Assembly (NCBI GenBank): GCA_963590435.1
Contig: CAVAPG010000032.1
Location: 1 to 17,355 of the forward strand
Length of the DNA stretch: 17,355 nucleotides
DNA from: F23-B02 sp963590435
GTDB taxonomy: Bacteria > Bacillota > Clostridia > Oscillospirales > Oscillospiraceae
Reading direction: 5' to 3'
Shown: positions 1 through 7,270 of the stretch, one piece after another
Layout of the letters: each line of letters begins with the position of its first letter
Numbering within the stretch: the stretch's first letter is position 1
The notes under the pieces: generated by a model
What the model saw: the letters and a program-made list of their open reading frames with translations, nothing else
The model's database searches: none
What the model was told of the DNA's origin: nothing
Program-made: the position numbers and the translations under genes

Positions 1-2
1 TT

Positions 3-80
3 CCGGACATGGAAGCAATAAAAGAAATTCGTCCGAACGAGTACAAGTATTTCAACGATTCAGATGTCCGTTCCTATTGA
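3..80 (+). CDS. C-terminal tail of an upstream gene, cut by the window edge
   Basis: An open frame enters from the left edge and reads a charged, natural-looking stretch (a PDMEAIKEIRPNEYKYF-type sequence) before a TGA at 78-80. Only about 25 residues are visible, so no family can be assigned. The next frame (64-405) starts 17 bases before this stop, in the +1 frame, and has no ribosome site. The two may therefore be one protein split by a frameshift. The weak tetranucleotide UGAC surrounds the stop. This frame could also be a genuine gene end, with the following ORF being spurious or translationally coupled. Confidence 0.5.
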   Translation, partial: PDMEAIKEIRPNEYKYFNDSDVRSY

Positions 81-405
81 CACGGACAACTGCTCCGGTG
101 CTGGCTTCTCGGACTCCTACTTCAATTATGCTTTTTCACTTTCACCCGAGCAGGCTGTTGATTTTTACGAAAACGCGGTAATTGCCGATATAAAAGCCGG
201 AAATTTGAAGATTGTTGATGACAACGATTACCTCGGCTCGGTATCGTTCTATCTCAGCAACGATAATGGAGATGCTGAAGATGGTTACGAAATGCTTTCG
301 ATTGATATTACCACAGGCTGCACAGAGTGCCTTTCCTGGATTAAGGACAACTGCAACATAGATCTGGCAGAGGCTTACGCCTCACTTTTCTCGGAAGCTG
401 AATAA
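64..405 (+). CDS. Hypothetical acidic protein, probably the C-terminal fragment of a frameshifted gene
   Basis: This is a 113-residue acidic frame without signal peptide or membrane segment. It contains a stretch that reads like a small folded alpha/beta domain (YAFSLSPEQAVDFYENAV, then DIKAGNL) and ends in LAEAYASLFSEAE. The ATG at 64 has no Shine-Dalgarno sequence (it is preceded by ATTTCAACGATTCAG) and lies inside the preceding frame. Its first residues look like read-through of something else. I think it is more likely the continuation of the frame ending at 80 than an independent gene. The residue pattern is reminiscent of C-terminal domains appended to clostridial ABC-2 permeases (DUF6449-like), but that is a memory-based guess. 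A strong terminator follows 10 bases after the stop, so this is the end of a transcription unit. Confidence 0.5.
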   Translation: MSVPIDTDNCSGAGFSDSYFNYAFSLSPEQAVDFYENAVIADIKAGNLKIVDDNDYLGSVSFYLSNDNGDAEDGYEMLSIDITTGCTECLSWIKDNCNIDLAEAYASLFSEAE

Positions 406-415
406 GCTTCACAGC

Positions 416-463
416 AATACCGCATCTCCGTGAACGGTGTTTTCACAGGGATGCGGTATTTTT
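416..463 (+). terminator. Rho-independent terminator
   Basis: The arm at 416-434 (AATACCGCATCTCCGTGAA) pairs with 442-460 (TTCACAGGGATGCGGTATT) as a 19-base stem with two mismatches and a 7-base loop. A run of T (459-463) follows. It closes the unit ending at 405 and separates it from the promoter that begins 16 bases later. Confidence 0.88.
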
Positions 464-478
464 AACGGTTTGAAATAC

Positions 479-507
479 TTGACAATTGCACGCCGCGGTA
501 GTATAAA
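479..507 (+). promoter_or_regulatory. SigA-type promoter for the phosphatase gene
   Basis: A perfect -35 TTGACA at 479-484 and a -10 TATAAA at 502-507 are separated by exactly 17 bases. The predicted transcript starts near 514 and would have a leader of about 43 bases before the TTG start at 557. It lies directly downstream of a terminator, as expected for a new transcription unit. Confidence 0.8.
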
Positions 508-556
508 TCCGTTATGTTTAAGCATATCTTGAGAATGAAACGAGGAGGTGACGCCC

Positions 557-1288
557 TTGATAGATATACATTGCCATATGCTGCCCGCAGTCGATGACGG
601 TTCCGATTCGATGGAAAGCTCGCTCATGATGGCGGAAGCAGCCATCAGGGGCGGCACTGATGTTATAATCGTCACGCCCCACAGCAACATCCCCGGTCAG
701 GTCGGCAACTACCAGAGCGCCGAGCTTCTGAAAAAATTTTTTGCCCTTCGCGAGGCAATAGACAATGCAGGCATTCCCCTTAAAATCCTCGCCGGAGCCG
801 AGGTTTTCTGCACCGATGATATGCCCGAGCTTTTTGCGGAAAAAAAGCTTCTGACGCTTGCAAGCAGTCACTATATGCTTGTCGAATTTGACTTCGGAGA
901 GAGCATTATCGACATGAACCGCAAGCTCACGGCAATTTCATCGCAGGGGATAAAGCCTGTTATCGCCCATCCCGAACGCTATGATGCCGTGAGCGAAAAC
1001 CGCAATATCTGCATTGACTGGTTCTGCATGGGCTATGTTCTTCAGATAAATAAGGACAGCGTATTCGGCCGGCTCGGTCGACATGCGCAAAGAAATGCTC
1101 AGTGGATGCTCTCACAGGGACTGGCGCATATTGCGGCAAGTGATGCGCACGGAGCGTATGAACGCACCTCCGATCTGTCCGGCTTGAGAGATTATATCGA
1201 GTCTGAATACTCAAAAGAATATGCGCGGATTCTCCTTTACGAAAACCCGCGCAGAATTATAAAAGATATGCCGATGGTCAGCCCTTGA
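557..1288 (+). CDS. PHP-domain tyrosine-protein phosphatase (CpsB/YwqE/Wzb-type)
   Basis: A metal-dependent phosphotyrosine phosphatase of the PHP superfamily that normally dephosphorylates the tyrosine tail of capsule BY-kinases in the cytoplasm. The protein has 243 residues, the usual family length. Metal-binding signatures are visible in order: DIHCHMLPAVDDGSDS at the N-terminus, VTPHS, AGAEVF, an IAHPERY motif and ASDAHG near the C-terminus. I choose the TTG at 557 because AGGAGG at 543-548 lies 8 bases upstream and the protein then begins in the canonical (M)IDIHCH way. The GTG at 548 would overlap the ribosome site itself. Its substrates are probably the two BY-kinases encoded at 4316 and 5801, although the oppositely oriented dehydratase gene separates them. 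The last 11 bases overlap the 3' end of that convergent gene. Confidence 0.92.
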   Translation: MIDIHCHMLPAVDDGSDSMESSLMMAEAAIRGGTDVIIVTPHSNIPGQVGNYQSAELLKKFFALREAIDNAGIPLKILAGAEVFCTDDMPELFAEKKLLTLASSHYMLVEFDFGESIIDMNRKLTAISSQGIKPVIAHPERYDAVSENRNICIDWFCMGYVLQINKDSVFGRLGRHAQRNAQWMLSQGLAHIAASDAHGAYERTSDLSGLRDYIESEYSKEYARILLYENPRRIIKDMPMVSP

Positions 1289-3197
1289 CAGCTTCGTCCT
1301 TCGCCGCTGACTTGCCTATAAACGTCGGCACCATATCGGCTATATGCTCACGCAAAAGCTCTGTGTCCCGCTCGTCTATCGAGCGCAGATGCATGAGCTT
1401 TTTTTCGAACTCGTCAACATCAAGCTCCGTTTCATGCCCGATATAAATCAGATTATTAGGTGTCTTCTGCATTCCCTCGGCCGCCATGAGTATCTCCTCA
1501 AACAGCTTCTCGCCGGGACGCAGACCCGTATATTCGACCTTTATATCGACATCGGGTTCAAAGCCCGCAAGCCTGATCATATTTCTCGCCAGATCGTCAA
1601 TGCGCACAGGCTCGCCCATGTCGAGAACAAATACTTCGCTGCCCTTGGCATAAGCGCCGGCCTGAAGGACAAGCGAAACGGCCTCAGGGATAGTCATAAA
1701 ATAGCGAATGACATTTTTGTCGGTAACCGTAACCGGTCCGCCGGCAAGAATCTGTTTCCTGAACAGCGGAATTACGCTTCCGTTTGAACCGAGAACATTT
1801 CCGAAGCGAACAGCGACATACTCGGTTTCGGAGCGGGTGCTCATCATCTGGATAATCATCTCGCAGATGCGCTTTGATGCACCCATGATGCTCGTCGGGT
1901 TAACGGCCTTATCTGTTGATATAAGCAGGAATCTCTTTGCACCGTATTCCGATGCCGCTTGGGCTACATTGAGCGTTCCGAAGACATTGTTCTTCACTGC
2001 CTCGGCAGGGGAGTCCTCCATCAGAGGGACATGCTTATGCGCCGCGGCATGAAACACGAGCGAAGGCCTGTATTCCTCCATGATGTTGAAAACACGCGTC
2101 CTGTCGCGCACAGAGCCTATCAGGACAACAAGATCAAGCTCGGGATATTTCCGCTTAAGCTCCTGCTGTATATCATATGCATTGTTTTCGTATATATCGA
2201 AGATGATAAGCGTTTTCGCGTGACTTTTTGCAACCTGACGGCACAACTCGCTGCCTATGCTTCCGCCGCCGCCTGTGACCAGAACGGTTTTCCCCTCGAT
2301 ATAACCGGTTATGTCGTTGAGATCGACATTGACTGTTTCTCTGCCGAGCAGGTCTGTTATATCGACATCACGAATTTGCTTTATGCTGACATCTCCGTTT
2401 GCAAGCTGGAATATTGCCGGCAGTGTTTTCAGCTTGCAGCCCGTCTGACGGCATATCTCCATAATTTCGCGCTTTTCTTTGTTGACCATGGATGGAATTG
2501 CGAAAACTATTTCCTCCACGTTGTATTTATCGACATTGCGGGCAATCGAATTTCTGCCCCCGACTATCGGCACGTTCATGATACGGTTGCCGTGCTTGGA
2601 TTCATCATCGTCTATGATGCATACAACTCTGTTGGCAGAGTGCTCACTGTTCTTGAACTCACGCAGAGCCATTACTCCGGCTGAACCGGCTCCGATGAGC
2701 ATAGTGCGCTTTCTCTCTCCGCGTCTTTTGTATCTGTTGATTGCCGCCCTTTCACGGCGCAGGAATCTATAGGAAAACCGCACGCCGGACACGAGCACCA
2801 GCAGTAGCAGAGCATATAAAAACGGATAGCTTCTCGGCACGATGTTCTGCGAAAGCGCAAGCCAGACATATTGCAGCATCGTCGCTACAGCTACGGCTTT
2901 TGCCATTTGAATAAGCTCATCTACGCCGGCGAACGCCCACAGGCTTCTGTACAGTCCGAATATGCCGAAGGAAAGCAGAGCAAGTATCGTATTGGGAACA
3001 CATATTGCCCGGAATGTCTCCAAAAAGCCCGATGCCTTGAGCAGCGTCATGCTGAACTCAAAGCGTACAAGCAGGGCGGAAAACGCCGCGATATTTATTA
3101 TTAGTATATCTAAAATTACCAGAAGACATATCCTTCGCACTTTAAGCCAGTTTATATCTTCTCTGTTTTTTAAATTCATTCCTACATTGCCTTTCAT
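1278..3197 (-). CDS. Membrane-anchored nucleotide-sugar 4,6-dehydratase/epimerase (CapD/EpsC/PglF-like)
   Basis: A large polytopic SDR enzyme of 639 residues, full length for this family. It likely converts UDP-GlcNAc to a 4-keto-6-deoxy sugar nucleotide for surface glycan synthesis. Four hydrophobic segments occupy roughly residues 20-140. A first Rossmann-like domain follows (GAGSAG around 169-174), then the catalytic SDR domain with TGGGGSIGS at 308-316. The active-site region is STDK (427-430) followed by MGASK (438-442). The Met replacing the classical Tyr of Y-x3-K is normal for membrane dehydratases of this type. An alternative start is the ATG at 3179 (second Met); neither start has a strong ribosome site, so the true N-terminus may be six residues shorter. 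It has its own upstream promoter and converges with the phosphatase gene. The exact sugar product is not determinable. Confidence 0.92.
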   Translation of the reverse strand: MKGNVGMNLKNREDINWLKVRRICLLVILDILIINIAAFSALLVRFEFSMTLLKASGFLETFRAICVPNTILALLSFGIFGLYRSLWAFAGVDELIQMAKAVAVATMLQYVWLALSQNIVPRSYPFLYALLLLVLVSGVRFSYRFLRRERAAINRYKRRGERKRTMLIGAGSAGVMALREFKNSEHSANRVVCIIDDDESKHGNRIMNVPIVGGRNSIARNVDKYNVEEIVFAIPSMVNKEKREIMEICRQTGCKLKTLPAIFQLANGDVSIKQIRDVDITDLLGRETVNVDLNDITGYIEGKTVLVTGGGGSIGSELCRQVAKSHAKTLIIFDIYENNAYDIQQELKRKYPELDLVVLIGSVRDRTRVFNIMEEYRPSLVFHAAAHKHVPLMEDSPAEAVKNNVFGTLNVAQAASEYGAKRFLLISTDKAVNPTSIMGASKRICEMIIQMMSTRSETEYVAVRFGNVLGSNGSVIPLFRKQILAGGPVTVTDKNVIRYFMTIPEAVSLVLQAGAYAKGSEVFVLDMGEPVRIDDLARNMIRLAGFEPDVDIKVEYTGLRPGEKLFEEILMAAEGMQKTPNNLIYIGHETELDVDEFEKKLMHLRSIDERDTELLREHIADMVPTFIGKSAAKDEAVKG

Positions 3198-3251
3198 TTG
3201 CCGGGTAATCTCTCATCACATGCTGTCATGTCACCTAATTATGTATGGTCG

Positions 3252-3280
3252 ATTATAACACAACATTTCATCGTTGTCAC
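3252..3280 (-). promoter_or_regulatory. SigA-type promoter for the dehydratase gene
   Basis: On the minus strand a -35 GTGACA (plus-strand 3275-3280) and a perfect -10 TATAAT (3252-3257) are 17 bases apart. The -10 is also preceded by TGT, an extended -10 signature. The predicted start near 3245 gives a leader of about 48 bases before the ATG at 3197. Confidence 0.75.
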
Positions 3281-3413
3281 CTTGCATCTGACATTGAACG
3301 GGCAATTTGTGCATATTCCGTTGTTTTGTAAGTTTAATACTATCTTAATTGTCAATATTGCCCATAGTCAGTATCTGTTAACTATGTAACCGTCTTCTTA
3401 TGGCGTATTTCTA

Positions 3414-3442
3414 TTGAAATTCAAAGCTTGGTATGTTAAACT
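3414..3442 (+). promoter_or_regulatory. Candidate promoter of the kinase/exporter operon
   Basis: TTGAAA at 3414-3419 and TAAACT at 3437-3442 are 17 bases apart; the -10 matches only four of six positions. Transcription would start near 3449, placing the hairpin at 3452-3475 at the extreme 5' end of the mRNA. This is the best plus-strand candidate in the region but is weak. Confidence 0.35.
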
Positions 3443-3451
3443 AACTCTTAC

Positions 3452-3477
3452 GAATGTGCATTTTTATGCGCGTTTTT
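3452..3477 (+). promoter_or_regulatory. Leader hairpin with T run (possible attenuator) before the operon
   Basis: GAATGTGCAT (3452-3461), loop TTTT, and ATGCGCGTTT (3466-3475) form a 10-pair stem that includes three G-U wobbles. Ts extend to 3477. It resembles a weak intrinsic terminator or 5' stabilising hairpin placed 25 bases before the first start codon. No alternative antiterminator fold was identified. Confidence 0.35.
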
Positions 3478-3502
3478 CAATGATAAAATATCGGGTGTTA
3501 TA

Positions 3503-4303
3503 ATGGGAAAATTAAGGACTTTTCTGATAATAGTTTTTATTACGATAACCGTTGCTTTTTGTGGCGGCCAGATATATCTCAGCCTGCTTGCCGACACGAC
3601 GCCGCCGGAAATAAAATTTGACAGTGACACCGTCACTATCCGCGTCAAAGATGATAACTCCAAGCTGCTCAGCGGAGTTATCGCAAGCGATAACCGTGAC
3701 GGAGATCTCAGCGATGAAGTAATCGTATCGGGTGTTTCGAATCTTATTTCAAACAACACGGCAAAGGTTACCTATATTGTCTTTGACAGTGCAAATAACA
3801 TGGCCACCGCTTCAAGGACAGTTGTGTATTCCGATTACGAGCGTCCGAAGTTCAGAATTGAGGAGCCGCTGGAATATAACCTTGGCGAATCCATTTCTTT
3901 AACGGACAGACTGTTTGCAGACGATGCCGTTGACGGTGATATCTCGGACTCAATACGCATTTCGGCCCTGGACATTAACTCTTCAACAGAGGGAACCTAT
4001 TATATCGGTGTGCAGGTGGTAAATTCCATGGGCGACACCGCAAGCGTAACTTTACCGATTGTTCTCCGCTCTGCCGCTTCGAGTGCTCCGCAGATTGAGC
4101 TTAGCAGCTATCTGCTGTATCTGGATGCCGGAAGCAGCTTCAATGCATCCGACTATGTCTCATACGTCAGCGGCGGCTCGACATCGGATGTAAGCATATC
4201 TGGCACAGTGGACACTTCAAAGGCCGGCACATACCATGTCAGCTACTCATGCAGTAATTCCGGCGGAACGGGCACAAGCGTCCTGACCGTCGTTGTAGAG
4301 TAA
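3503..4303 (+). CDS. Membrane-anchored protein with three Ig-like (DUF5011-type) domains
   Basis: This 266-residue protein has an N-terminal hydrophobic segment (about residues 7-29) and then only extracytoplasmic-looking sequence. Three beta-rich repeats follow, near 33-112, 113-189 and 195-266. The first two carry the DNRDGDLSDEV / DAVDGDISDSI signature seen in bacterial Ig-like DUF5011 domains, and each ends in a V-x-D/N-S-x-G/N-type strand. C20 in VAFCGG is a poor lipobox because of the Phe at -1, so an uncleaved anchor is likelier. No sortase motif or catalytic motif is visible. The start at 3503 has only a weak GGGTG upstream, but the membrane segment requires it. As first gene of the five-gene operon it may be a surface partner of the Wzz-type kinases or the exporter; its function is unknown. 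Confidence 0.85.
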   Translation: MGKLRTFLIIVFITITVAFCGGQIYLSLLADTTPPEIKFDSDTVTIRVKDDNSKLLSGVIASDNRDGDLSDEVIVSGVSNLISNNTAKVTYIVFDSANNMATASRTVVYSDYERPKFRIEEPLEYNLGESISLTDRLFADDAVDGDISDSIRISALDINSSTEGTYYIGVQVVNSMGDTASVTLPIVLRSAASSAPQIELSSYLLYLDAGSSFNASDYVSYVSGGSTSDVSISGTVDTSKAGTYHVSYSCSNSGGTGTSVLTVVVE

Positions 4304-4315
4304 GGAGGGGCGGCA

Positions 4316-5797
4316 ATGGAACAAAACAACGGTCTTCAATTTGAAAGCATTTCACTTTTCTGCATTGGCAGACAGCTGTGGAAAAATCTGTGGATGATTG
4401 TAGCCTGCGCACTCATTTTTTCAATGACTGCCTTTCTGTATGCAAACTTCCTGCGCACGCCGACATACAGTGCAACCATGACATATGCAGTAACCTCAAG
4501 GGTGTCGGCATACTCAAGCCGCAACGTCCTTGCGGCCACTGATGTTGCGGAGGTCCTTTCGGAGGTCCTCAATGACGATTCGGTTAAGGAAGAGCTATTT
4601 GCAAGCTCAAAGGAGCTTGACGGCTTTTCCGGTGAAATTGTCGCCGAACAGATAGAAAACAGCAATTTCATCGTAGTAACTTCGTCTGCAGAAACGCCCA
4701 AGCAGGCTTTCCTTGTCCTGGACACTCTTCGCAGCAGCTTCCCCGAACTGTCAAAATATATATCCGGAAATGTGCTGCAGGTCATAAAAGCCCCAGCGGT
4801 GTCGTCCGTGCCCTCAAACAGCATAAATGTTTCGCATGTCTGCCGCAATGCGGCCATAGTCGGCGCTCTGCTTATGGCATGCATAATCAGCATGTCGGTC
4901 ATAACAAGCGAAACCATCCAGACACGCGACGGAGCAGGGAATCTTCTGGACGCGCCCGTTGTTGCGGTCATCGGACATGAGCGCACTCAAAAAACCACAG
5001 CAAAATCCAAAAAACACGGCGGTTCCAATTCAAAGCAGAAGCTTCGCCGCAGCAGTATGCTCATCTCATCTCCATCTGTCAGCATGCTGTATACAGAGCA
5101 GATAAATTCCGTGTGTTCACGGCTTGAATATGAAAATCGCGAAAAGGGATGCAACGTGTTCCTGATAACAAGCGTCGGAGCAAGCGAGGGTAAATCAACG
5201 ATATCCGCAAACCTTGCCGTAGCCCTCAGCGCCAACGGTCACAAGGTGGCTCTTATAGACTCTGACCTGCGCAATCCGTCGCAGCATACGATATTCGGAC
5301 ACAAACGCGAGGATGTCCTCTCGCTTGACAAGCTGCTCGCCCTGGATTTCAGCGATGAAAACATGTGCGCATGCGCGAGAATTGATGTTGAAACGAACGT
5401 TCTGCTCCTTTGCTCCAATGTCGGAGCAGATCGTTCAACCGAACTGTTGTCTTCACCGTGCATGGCATTTTTGATTGCAAGGCTTCGTAGCATGGGTTAT
5501 ATGATTATTATCGACTCACCCCCTATGGGGCTTTTTCCGGATTCGGAAATTCTTGCGGATCTTTGCGATGCCTCGCTTATGGTCGTGCGTCAGGATGTAG
5601 TTCCGGCAAGCATGCTCAACGATGCCGTCGATGTACTCTCGGCATGCAAGAGCAAATTCCTCGGCTGTGTTCTCAACGATATGCGCGGCTATTCCTCAGG
5701 CAGTGCCTACGGCAGATACGGCTACGGGAAGAATTACAAATACGGCTACGGCCGCAAAACAGACAGCAAAAATTCAGCAACGGAGGCAGGAGATTAA
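4316..5797 (+). CDS. Fused Wzz-type chain-length / BY-kinase (tyrosine autokinase), copy 1
   Basis: A polysaccharide co-polymerase joined to a cytoplasmic tyrosine autokinase in one 493-residue chain. Such proteins control polymer length and export through cycles of tail autophosphorylation. The N-terminal Wzz region has membrane segments near 25-45 and 178-197 flanking the extracytoplasmic part. The kinase has Walker A GASEGKST (288-295, Lys293), Walker A' VALIDSDLR (311-319) and Walker B MIIID followed by SPP (396-403). Seven tyrosines lie between residues 459 and 480 as the likely phosphorylation cluster. GGAGGGG sits directly before the ATG, 12 bases after the previous gene. Many Bacillota split these functions into CpsC and CpsD, so the fusion is of Wzc/autokinase style. 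The phosphatase at 557 is the probable antagonist. Confidence 0.92.
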   Translation: MEQNNGLQFESISLFCIGRQLWKNLWMIVACALIFSMTAFLYANFLRTPTYSATMTYAVTSRVSAYSSRNVLAATDVAEVLSEVLNDDSVKEELFASSKELDGFSGEIVAEQIENSNFIVVTSSAETPKQAFLVLDTLRSSFPELSKYISGNVLQVIKAPAVSSVPSNSINVSHVCRNAAIVGALLMACIISMSVITSETIQTRDGAGNLLDAPVVAVIGHERTQKTTAKSKKHGGSNSKQKLRRSSMLISSPSVSMLYTEQINSVCSRLEYENREKGCNVFLITSVGASEGKSTISANLAVALSANGHKVALIDSDLRNPSQHTIFGHKREDVLSLDKLLALDFSDENMCACARIDVETNVLLLCSNVGADRSTELLSSPCMAFLIARLRSMGYMIIIDSPPMGLFPDSEILADLCDASLMVVRQDVVPASMLNDAVDVLSACKSKFLGCVLNDMRGYSSGSAYGRYGYGKNYKYGYGRKTDSKNSATEAGD

Positions 5798-5800
5798 AAA

Positions 5801-7270
5801 GTGGATGCCGAAAACAGAGAAAATGTAATAGACCTGTCAGTGTTCGCCTCTCGTTTTATCCGCGAGCTTAAGCATTTCTGGCTTCTCGCTCTTCTGCTTG
5901 CGGGGCTCATTGCCGGAGCACTGTTCCTCCGCTCGTATATGAGCTTTACTCCGATGTATGAGGCAAAAGCTATTTTTGCCGTCAGCTCCGGCTATTCATC
6001 GGATGATATCCTGTCATACAACAATTATTACGACAGCGACGCGGCAAAGAAGCTGGCAAGCGCTTTTCCATATGTACAGAACTCAGATTTCATGAGGGAG
6101 CTCATAATGCAGGAGCTTGGAACGGATACGATAAATGCAAGCATCAGCGCAAAATCCGTTGCCGAGACAAATCTGTTTGTCCTGAGCGTAAAAAGCTCCG
6201 ATCCGCAGAATTCATATGACGTTCTCATGGCTGTCATTGAGTGTTATCCGAAGGTTTTAAACTACATGTCGGATTTTTCTCAGCTTGTACTCAAGGACGA
6301 ACCGTCTGTGCCGACTCAGGCGTATAACAGCTTTTCATACCTTCGCACCGGCGCAAAATGCGCCGTTATCGGACTGCTTGTAAGCTGTCTTGCAATTATT
6401 CTTCTTGCTCTATCCCGCCGCACATTTGACAGTGCAGACGAGCTGAAGCAGTACACAAACCGTCCCATAATGGCATCGGTTCCGGCAGTCAGAATAAAAC
6501 GCCGTTCAAGAGAAAATTGCTCGCCCAGCATTCTCAGCCCCGGCTCTAACAGCGGCTTTTCCGAGTCTATACACGGTCTTCGCGCAAAGTTGCTCAGAAG
6601 CCTTGACAACAGTAACTCGCCAAAGATAATCATGGTAACAAGCACGACAGCAGGCGAGGGAAAAACAACTATTTCGGCAAATCTTGCTTTATCGATAGCT
6701 ATTGCCGGATACAGAACGGTTCTGGTTGACGCGGACCTGAAAAAACAGGATGTAAAGGCAAATCTCGGCATATCCGACGGTCACCCCGGCCTGCCGGAAT
6801 ATATCGCCGAAAAAGTCTCGGATATAAACGAATGCCTTTCGGATGTTCCCGGAAGCAGTCTTAAGCTTATTTGCAGCGAAAACGGCGCGGAGGCACGCGC
6901 TTTCCTGAGTCCGTCAAAGCTCAAGGAATTCACAGACGGTCTCAAAACGAAATTTGATTATATTATCCTCGATACGCCGCCGTGCGGAATAATTTCAGAC
7001 GCAAGATATGCCGGCCGCTTTGCAGATGCCGTATTGTATGTCGTTCGCAGTGACTATGCCAAGCGCTCTCAGATTACAGACGGCATACAGTCGCTTGACA
7101 GCCAGCACATTAAAATTTCAGGCTGCGTGATGAACGGTGTCGCCCCCGGAAGATCGAGCCATGGCTACGGCTACGGCAAGTACGGATACGGGAAATACGG
7201 CTATGGGAAATACGGTTACGGAAAGTACGGCAAATCCAAAAAAGAAAAAGCTGCCGAAGCCAAGCAATGA
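5801..7270 (+). CDS. Fused Wzz-type chain-length / BY-kinase (tyrosine autokinase), copy 2
   Basis: A second 489-residue co-polymerase/autokinase paralogue directly after the first, with a gap of 3 bases. The GTG start is supported by AGGAGA at 5788-5793. Membrane segments lie near residues 26-45 and 186-204. The kinase domain has Walker A TTAGEGKTT (282-290, Lys288), A' VLVDADL (307-313) and Walker B YIILD followed by TPP (387-394). The C-terminus carries nine tyrosines within residues 456-476, arranged as four exact YGYGK units plus YGK, then a Lys-rich end. The two paralogues are clearly diverged outside the motifs, so this is not a recent duplication. They may act as a hetero-oligomer or serve different polymers. 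The stop overlaps the next start as ATGA. Confidence 0.92.
   Translation: MDAENRENVIDLSVFASRFIRELKHFWLLALLLAGLIAGALFLRSYMSFTPMYEAKAIFAVSSGYSSDDILSYNNYYDSDAAKKLASAFPYVQNSDFMRELIMQELGTDTINASISAKSVAETNLFVLSVKSSDPQNSYDVLMAVIECYPKVLNYMSDFSQLVLKDEPSVPTQAYNSFSYLRTGAKCAVIGLLVSCLAIILLALSRRTFDSADELKQYTNRPIMASVPAVRIKRRSRENCSPSILSPGSNSGFSESIHGLRAKLLRSLDNSNSPKIIMVTSTTAGEGKTTISANLALSIAIAGYRTVLVDADLKKQDVKANLGISDGHPGLPEYIAEKVSDINECLSDVPGSSLKLICSENGAEARAFLSPSKLKEFTDGLKTKFDYIILDTPPCGIISDARYAGRFADAVLYVVRSDYAKRSQITDGIQSLDSQHIKISGCVMNGVAPGRSSHGYGYGKYGYGKYGYGKYGYGKYGKSKKEKAAEAKQ
7166..7231 (+). repeat. Tandem 15-base repeat encoding YGYGK units
   Basis: Four consecutive 15-base units of the form TAC GGN TAY GGN AAR and one partial unit encode a tyrosine-rich tail (residues 456-477 of the second kinase). 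The third-codon positions vary between units (TAC/TAT, GGA/GGC/GGG, AAA/AAG) while the protein is identical. This suggests selection on the peptide rather than a very recent expansion. Confidence 0.85.

Larger units (their letters stand above)
3198..3502. other. Divergent intergenic region between dehydratase and kinase operon
   Basis: This 305-base AT-rich stretch has no convincing gene. It holds a strong minus-strand promoter (3252-3280), a weak plus-strand promoter candidate (3414-3442), and a hairpin followed by a T run (3452-3477). A 7-base inverted repeat GGGCAAT (3300-3306) / ATTGCCC (3357-3363) could be an operator or coincidence. No riboswitch or small RNA family was recognised. Confidence 0.6.

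Noticed and set aside
548..556. GTG at 548 as the start of the phosphatase
   Set aside because: It overlaps the AGGAGG ribosome site; the TTG at 557 has ideal spacing and gives the canonical N-terminus.
1959..2684. Long plus-strand open frame inside the dehydratase gene
   Set aside because: It is antisense to a strongly recognised SDR enzyme, lacks a ribosome site, and its translation shows no family features.
3198..3389. 63-codon TTG-initiated hydrophobic frame in the divergent intergenic region, considered as an exported peptide precursor
   Set aside because: No ribosome site, no leader-like double-Gly or other processing motif, and it runs over the minus-strand promoter.
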